DNA of 64,000 nucleotides, taken from positions 6,594,345 to 6,658,344 of the forward strand of contig JAUPFV010000005.1 in the NCBI GenBank assembly GCA_036936605.1, written 5' to 3'. The position numbers were made by a program, and so were the translations under genes. This stretch comes from Limnanthes douglasii subsp. nivea. Its lineage: Eukaryota; Streptophyta; Magnoliopsida; Brassicales; Limnanthaceae. This document shows positions 58,785 through 64,000 of this stretch, piece by piece (positions within the stretch are counted from its first letter, which is position 1; the number at the start of each line of letters is the position of its first letter). The notes beneath the pieces are model-generated. The model was not told the origin of the DNA, ran no database searches, and worked only from the letters and a program-made list of their open reading frames with translations.

Positions 58785-60328
58785 TGATGAGTCCGGATTT
58801 AATCACCACTCATTATGGGGACCGGACAGGGGCAATTCGGACAAGATACACCCACTAAACTATCCGAAGTAAACTAATGTATTAAAAACTTAATCACTTC
58901 ATGACTAAACTAATTACCTACCTGCTTGAAAACTAATGGATCTTTAATGGGTCTTTGAACTCGACCCGAATTCATAATCATGACCCGAAAGCCCATGTGG
59001 CCCAAGGTTAAGGGTATAAATACCAAACCACCTTCATTTTATGAGGGTAATGAAAATTAAATACAACCAGACAACTCAAATCTCTCATTACAATCTACAA
59101 AACATTAAATACCCTTGAAATACCTCAAAACTTTAGACAAGATTACCCACAGTTAAGGATGGCAATTGTTTCCGAACCCGCGGGTACCTGACCCAAGCCG
59201 ACCCGATGGGATGGGTTATGGGTTTTAAAAATTTCCCACGGATGGGTTGTGGGTTTGAAAATTTACTACCCGCCGGGTATGGGATGGGTTTAAGAAATTT
59301 CCCACGGGTACCCAAACCGAATCCGATCCACTAGGTAATACCCGATGGGTACCCGTTAAATTAATATTATATAGAATATTATATTATTTAATATGATTTA
59401 TCAAACTTTAAAATAAAGTTATTAATATTAGTGTCTGTATTCTGTAATACTTGAACCATATATTATTTGTTAATATATAGAATATATTTTTGAAAAATAT
59501 TATTTTATTTAAATATTAAATTTAGTTTTTCAAATTCTTTCTTTTAATATAATTTTTCTCTGCAAAACTGAGACTATCAATATTGGTTTAATATTATTAA
59601 TATTATAAATTAAATTAAAAAAAATACTAACATATACCAAAACCATATATTAATTATTAATAACATTATAAAAATACAAACTATTTGTTAATTGTCACTA
59701 GAGCGTATATTTTGAAAAATATCTTTCTACATTTAAATATTAAATTTGATTTTTCAATTTCTCATTTTAAAAATATTTTTTCTTTTTTGGTCTAATAGTA
59801 TTATTATTTATTAAATAAAAAAAATTACTAACATATACCAAAATCATATATCAATTATTAATGGATCACAAAATAATATTCTAGAATTAAATATTATATT
59901 TGATGATTTATATTTTTTAAACATTTTTTCTTTTTTCTGCAATTAGTATCAAACTCAAGACGAACTAATAATATAACTAATTAAATTAGAAGAAAATGAT
60001 TTACTAACATATACCAAAACTATATATTAATTATTAATAGATAACAATTAACATTAGGTTGAAGTGTATTTTTTATAGAATTGGCTTAAATCTAGAGACG
60101 AGTGGGTAGTTTTTTTAAAAGAAAAAAACCATAACTTCAATGGGTACCCGAGGATGGGTACCCAAACCCGACGGGTTCGGTGTGGAAAAAAATATTACTA
60201 TCCGACGGTTACGGGTTAGGGTATGGGTTTAAAAAAAATATAGACGGGATGGGTTACGGGTTTAACTATACCCGCTCCCATCCCGACCCATTTCCATCCC
60301 TACCCTCAGTTGAAATTAATCCACACCA
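58785..60328 (+). repeat. 5' LTR of element C, interrupted by a hAT element
   Basis: The LTR sequence is at 58785-59153 and 60303-60328. Without the hAT insert and one copy of its 8-bp duplication it is about 387 bp. It has ACCGGACAGG at 58821-58830 and the GGGTATAAATACC box. Confidence 0.9.
59154..60302. mobile_element. Non-autonomous hAT element in the LTR of C
   Basis: The insert is 1,149 bp, begins TAAGGATGGCAAT and ends ATTTCCATCCCTA. The 8-bp duplication is CCCACAGT (59146-59153) versus CCCTCAGT (60303-60310). The uninterrupted LTRs of D read CCCTCAGT, so the left copy carries the mutation. It is the same family as 21405-24358 without nested inserts, with arms of CGCGGGTACC, ATGGGTTATGGG and an AT-rich core. 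Confidence 0.92.
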
Positions 60329-60331
60329 AAT

Positions 60332-60349
60332 TGGCGACCACGGTGGGAG
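60332..60349 (+). other. Primer binding site, element C
   Basis: TGGCGACCACGGTGGGAG lies three bases after the LTR end. Confidence 0.75.
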
Positions 60350-60400
60350 CGGAAGGTGCCTGAATCTAGCATTCAAAACCATCAGGAAAAACCAGTTCGT

Positions 60401-62765
60401 ATGAATCCGGACGTACAAGAAGTGCCACCAACTTTGGCAGAAGTGGTGGGTGAGAATGATGAATATACGATTGAGGAGCGAGATAGGTTAAAGGTTGAAA
60501 TAGAAGCTTTAAGGGCTGTCAAGAGGGCAGAGATAGGCACAAAAGAGAAGTCTAAGGCATCAGCAGCTCATCATACTGACAATCCAAGAGAGCATGAGCC
60601 ATCAAAAACCCATGTAAGTACAAAAAAGACTCATGCAAGCTCAAAAAAGTTTTACCGGACAAAACTAGTGGAGAGTTCAGATTCGGACTCAGAGTCTTCT
60701 AGTAGCTCCTCGAATGAAGATGGATTTGAAGAATCCTTGTCATCCAGTAGCGATGAAGGTCGTTCTAAAAAGAAGCAAAAGTTGGTCAAAAAGTACTCAA
60801 GAAAAAAGGACAGACATGGGAGGTTGAAGAGGCATATGGGTAAAGGATCGTCTCACAGTCATGGTCATGGCCGGAGACACGTATACCGTTTGTTAATGGA
60901 TCCTTTTGCCTTCCACGATGAGCCAGGTATCTTTGCAACTCCAAACGAAGATACCGTGTTTAGTCGTGGTTGAAATTGGAGACAATCTCCATTGTCTTCC
61001 AAGATACTGTCCAAAAACCTTCCTAAGAGGTTTGACAGTACAAAAATGGAAAAATATGATGGCAGTAAATCCGGATAACCACTTGGAACAATTCAAGAAC
61101 TTTATGATGAATTTTGATGATGACGACAAATTACTTTGTAGGGCATTCTCCCAATCTTTTACGGGGAGTGCTCTGAAGTGGTAAAATAGCTTGCCACAGG
61201 GCTGCATCATGAATTTTGACACATTTTTGGGTGGCCTTTCGTAGACAGTTTGTTGGAAGTAAAGAGGTGAAGGGCAATGGAGACACAATTATCCATTGTG
61301 CTCAAGAACCAAATGAATCCTTAAAAGAATACATAAGTCGTTTTGTAAATACCAAAACGGTTTGGCTGATTGCTTTGAACAAGTAACAATAGATTCTCTA
61401 AGGCAGGGCTTGAACCCTGGAAACTTCGCCGATTCAGTAACCAGGAAAAAAGCCATGACATGGGGAGGGCTAGTGAATTAGGTCGGTAAGTAGATCAATG
61501 TCGATGAAACACAGAAAACTAGGGTGCACAGGCAGGTGAGGTCTGCTCCAGCTGCACCAAATCAAAATCAGAACCCGTCCGGGAACAAGGCCAAGGAAGC
61601 CGGACAGGGTCATAACAAAGCTAAGGCTCAGTCCCATCTAGCTCACCAGCCCAGAGCCAACAATCCAGGAATAAACGAGGGCCTTGGGATCAACCGGAGT
61701 GGTTTTCTGAGTTGAAAGAAAACGTAGCCATCATTTATGACAAAACAAAAGACGAAGTACATTTCAGAAAGCCGGCTACGTTGCAATCTCCAAGGGAGAG
61801 CCGTAATAATTGTTTCTGTCAATATCACCATGATATTGGCCATACTACTGAAGATTGTATTGCGTTGAAACAAGAAGTGCAGAATTTCATCGAAAGGGGG
61901 AAGTTGGGAGCTTATGTCAAAAGAAGAAGTGGAAATAGACCTGATAACGCTCACCGGGCTGGTCCAAATAATGCAGGCACGTCGGCTCCGAATGGGGTTA
62001 TGGTGATAATTGAAAGGTTTGATGTAGAATCAGAGTATTTGGACCCTGATCCAACCGGAATAAGGTGGGTGTTATCACAGAGCATTGCAAGATGGTGTCC
62101 GGACTCATCCGCTTTTTTGAGTCACTTACAATATTCAGGGGAGACACCATGACTGCACCAACTTCTTCTTCGAGAAAGAGGCATGTCCATACTCTAGCTA
62201 CCCAGCTTAAAGGAGGCATGACTTCCTATCAATCGCAAATTCATTTTCCTTCTATTGTTTTTGACGAGGATGACTAGAGGGATATTGTTGGTCCACACGA
62301 AGATGTTGTTGTCATAGGAGCATCCACTGGAGGCAATGATATAAGATGAATTTTGGTGGACACTGGAAGTTCAGCTAATATTCTCTTTTTAACTTCCTAC
62401 AAAAAAAATGAAGAATCTAGCAGTAATTCATCGTTCGAACAGATCAATTGTGGGTTTCACTGGGAGCTCAACAGATGTGATCGGGGAGTTCGAGGAGGAG
62501 GTTTTGTTGGGCAAAGGCCCTTTTAAAAAGATGGTTAGAATACTTTTTTATTGTGGTGGATTGTCCCACTTGTTATAATGATATTCTGGGGAGATCTTGG
62601 CTTTCCAGGATGCATGTTGTGGCTTCAACAGTGCACCAGTATTTGAAGTATGCTGTGCAGGGACAAGTAGGAGTTGTTCGAAGCATCCAAAAGGTAGCAA
62701 GGGAGTGTTATGCGACAGCACTGACCCCTCAGACATTGGGGGCAGTCCGGATCAATGAGGAATAG
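60401..62765 (+). pseudogene. gag-protease of element C
   Basis: The ATG at 60401 (MNPDVQEVPP) is in the conserved position. The charged N-terminus, gag domain (about 61050-61500), zinc knuckle (CQYHHDIGHTTEDC near 61820) and protease (VDTGSSANILF near 62360) are all recognisable. Breaks include CGA to TGA at 60971-60973, several frameshifts (near 61065, 61230, 61350, 62060, 62405) and TAG near 62275. It ends with the shared amber codon TAG at 62763-62765. Confidence 0.88.
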
Positions 62766-64000
62766 CAGTTTGAGGGGCCTTTTGGGGGAGAGGGTGAAAT
62801 TTATGAACCCAGAGAGAACCCTGTTGTTTTAATATCGGTTGAAGAAGTTGAAACTCACTCTCTAGCTGAAGGAAAAAATGTCAAGATATGATCCAAGATG
62901 ACTTCAGAATTAAAGGGTAAAATGTTAGATTTCTTGAAAGACCATGAGTATGTCTTTGCTTGGTGCAATGCTGATGTAACCGGAGTACCAGCAAACATTA
63001 TATCACAAAAATTATCCATCCGAAGAGACATAACACCTGTTGTACAAAAGATGAGAGCATTTTCTAAGGAAAAGGCTGATGTCATAGTTCAAGAGGTAGA
63101 CCGACTTACTAAAATGGGGCATATAAAGGACTCTCAATACCCTTTATGGACAACCAATCCGGTGTTGGTAAAAAATAAAAATGGTAAGTGGCATATGTGC
63201 ATCGATTTCACGGATCTCAACAGAGCTTGCCCAAAAGATTTATATCCAGTCCCCCGAATTGATCAGTTGGTGGATTCCACATTTGGGAACAAGCTGTTGT
63301 CCTTTATGGATGCCTTCTCCGGGTATAATCAGATTCAAGTAGATCCGAAGGATCAATAACATACTACATTTGTTACTGATAGGGGCCTCCATTGTTACAA
63401 GGTGATGCCGTTTAGATTAAAAAATGTCGGGGCTACTTATCAGAGGTTAGTGAACAAGGATTTTGCTGATCAGATTGGAAGAAACATGGAAGTTTACATC
63501 GATAACATGATGGTAAAAAATGTGGATGAAAAACTACCTTGACAGATCTCCAAGAAACTTTTGCCAACTTGGTAAAGGTAAATTTAAAATTGAACCCAGA
63601 AAAGTGTGTCTTCGGAGTGCAGTCCGGAATTGTTTTGGTGTATGTGATAAGTGAAAAAGGGATACTTAATGCTTTACCCCAGATGGAGCCACCTCGGACT
63701 ATTAAAGAAGTACAAAGATTGACCGGGAGACTAGCTGCATTCAACCGTTTCATTTCAAGGTCTTCGGACAGGTGTGCCCTGTTTTTTCAAACTTTGAAAG
63801 GTGCAAAGGACTTCAACTGGTCCCCACAGTGTGATGAGGCCTTCAATGAAATTAAAAAGCATTTGTCTTCTCCCAAGACTTTGTTTAAGCCTGTTGATGG
63901 AGAAACCCTTTATGTATATTTAGCAGTTTTGATTGTGCAATAAGTGCAATATTGGTAAGAGAGGTGGACAATTATCCTCATCCGGTGTATTATATCAGCA
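62766..64000 (+). pseudogene. pol of element C, RT and start of RNase H (truncated by window)
   Basis: RT motifs are MCIDFTDLNRACPKD, FMDAFSGYNQIQ and a mutated catalytic box YIDN (YIDD in the others, about 63495). A TAA at 63357-63359 replaces GAA, and there are frame changes near 63540 and 63930. The RNase H start (DGETLYVYLAV) is visible before the window ends. Confidence 0.9.

Larger units (their letters stand above)
58785..64000 (+). mobile_element. Tat element C, 5' part, runs off the window
   Basis: The element begins TGATGAGTCCGG directly after the duplicated segment. Its LTR is split by a hAT element, then follow primer site, gag-pro, amber codon, and RT into RNase H. Its LTR resembles D and E rather than A and B. 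Many stops and frame changes show it is decayed. Confidence 0.93.

Overview
The window looks like repeat-dense nuclear DNA of a flowering plant. No host protein gene can be supported. Almost everything recognisable is a transposable element: Ty3/gypsy LTR retrotransposons of the Tat lineage, hAT-type DNA elements, a Mutator-like element, a LINE relic, a copia-like relic and a second, older gypsy relic. The spacers are AT-rich. The Tat assignment rests on a Ty3-type RNase H followed by a second RNase H domain, an integrase at the end of pol, and an extra gene on the opposite strand between pol and the 3' LTR. I cannot name the species.

Layout: 1-3428 is the 3' end of Tat element E. 3429-8126 is spacer with a decayed MULE transposase (about 5150-7760, minus). 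8127-19231 is complete but decayed Tat element D (TSD GACTT), with a hAT element inside gag. 19232-21404 is spacer holding an array of palindromic 22-mers. 21405-24358 is a hAT element (TSD ATCAAAAT) carrying two younger hAT insertions. 24596-25391 is a truncated hAT copy abutting a copia-like LTR and gag fragment. 26037-27700 is an unclassified segment that recurs at 36287-58784, where it is split by Tat elements A (36921-47317, plus strand), B (48276-58701, minus strand) and C (58785 to the window end, plus strand). Between the two copies lie a LINE relic (about 28520-29400) and an old Tat relic (about 30870-33540).

Each complete Tat element has the order LTR, primer binding site, gag-pro, an in-frame amber codon (in A, B and C), RT-RNaseH-RNaseH-integrase, a convergent spacer with small dyads, then an antisense gene of about 950 codons, a polypurine tract and the LTR. 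The antisense gene has its own upstream region (G-box, TGACGTCA-type site and TATA box at nearly fixed distances) and a short intron of 74-84 nt at the same codon in all four visible copies. Its product combines a Ser/Lys-rich N-terminus, a region resembling the 'putative gypsy type transposon' family (PF04195) and a C-terminal coiled coil. Antisense extra ORFs are known in Tat elements such as Grande and Retand. The conserved intron, the promoter layout and the amber codon are the parts most worth following up.

By eye, LTR divergence orders the insertions D (about 6.4%), then B (about 3.2%), then A (about 1%). All copies carry disabling mutations, so all coding features are listed as pseudogenes.
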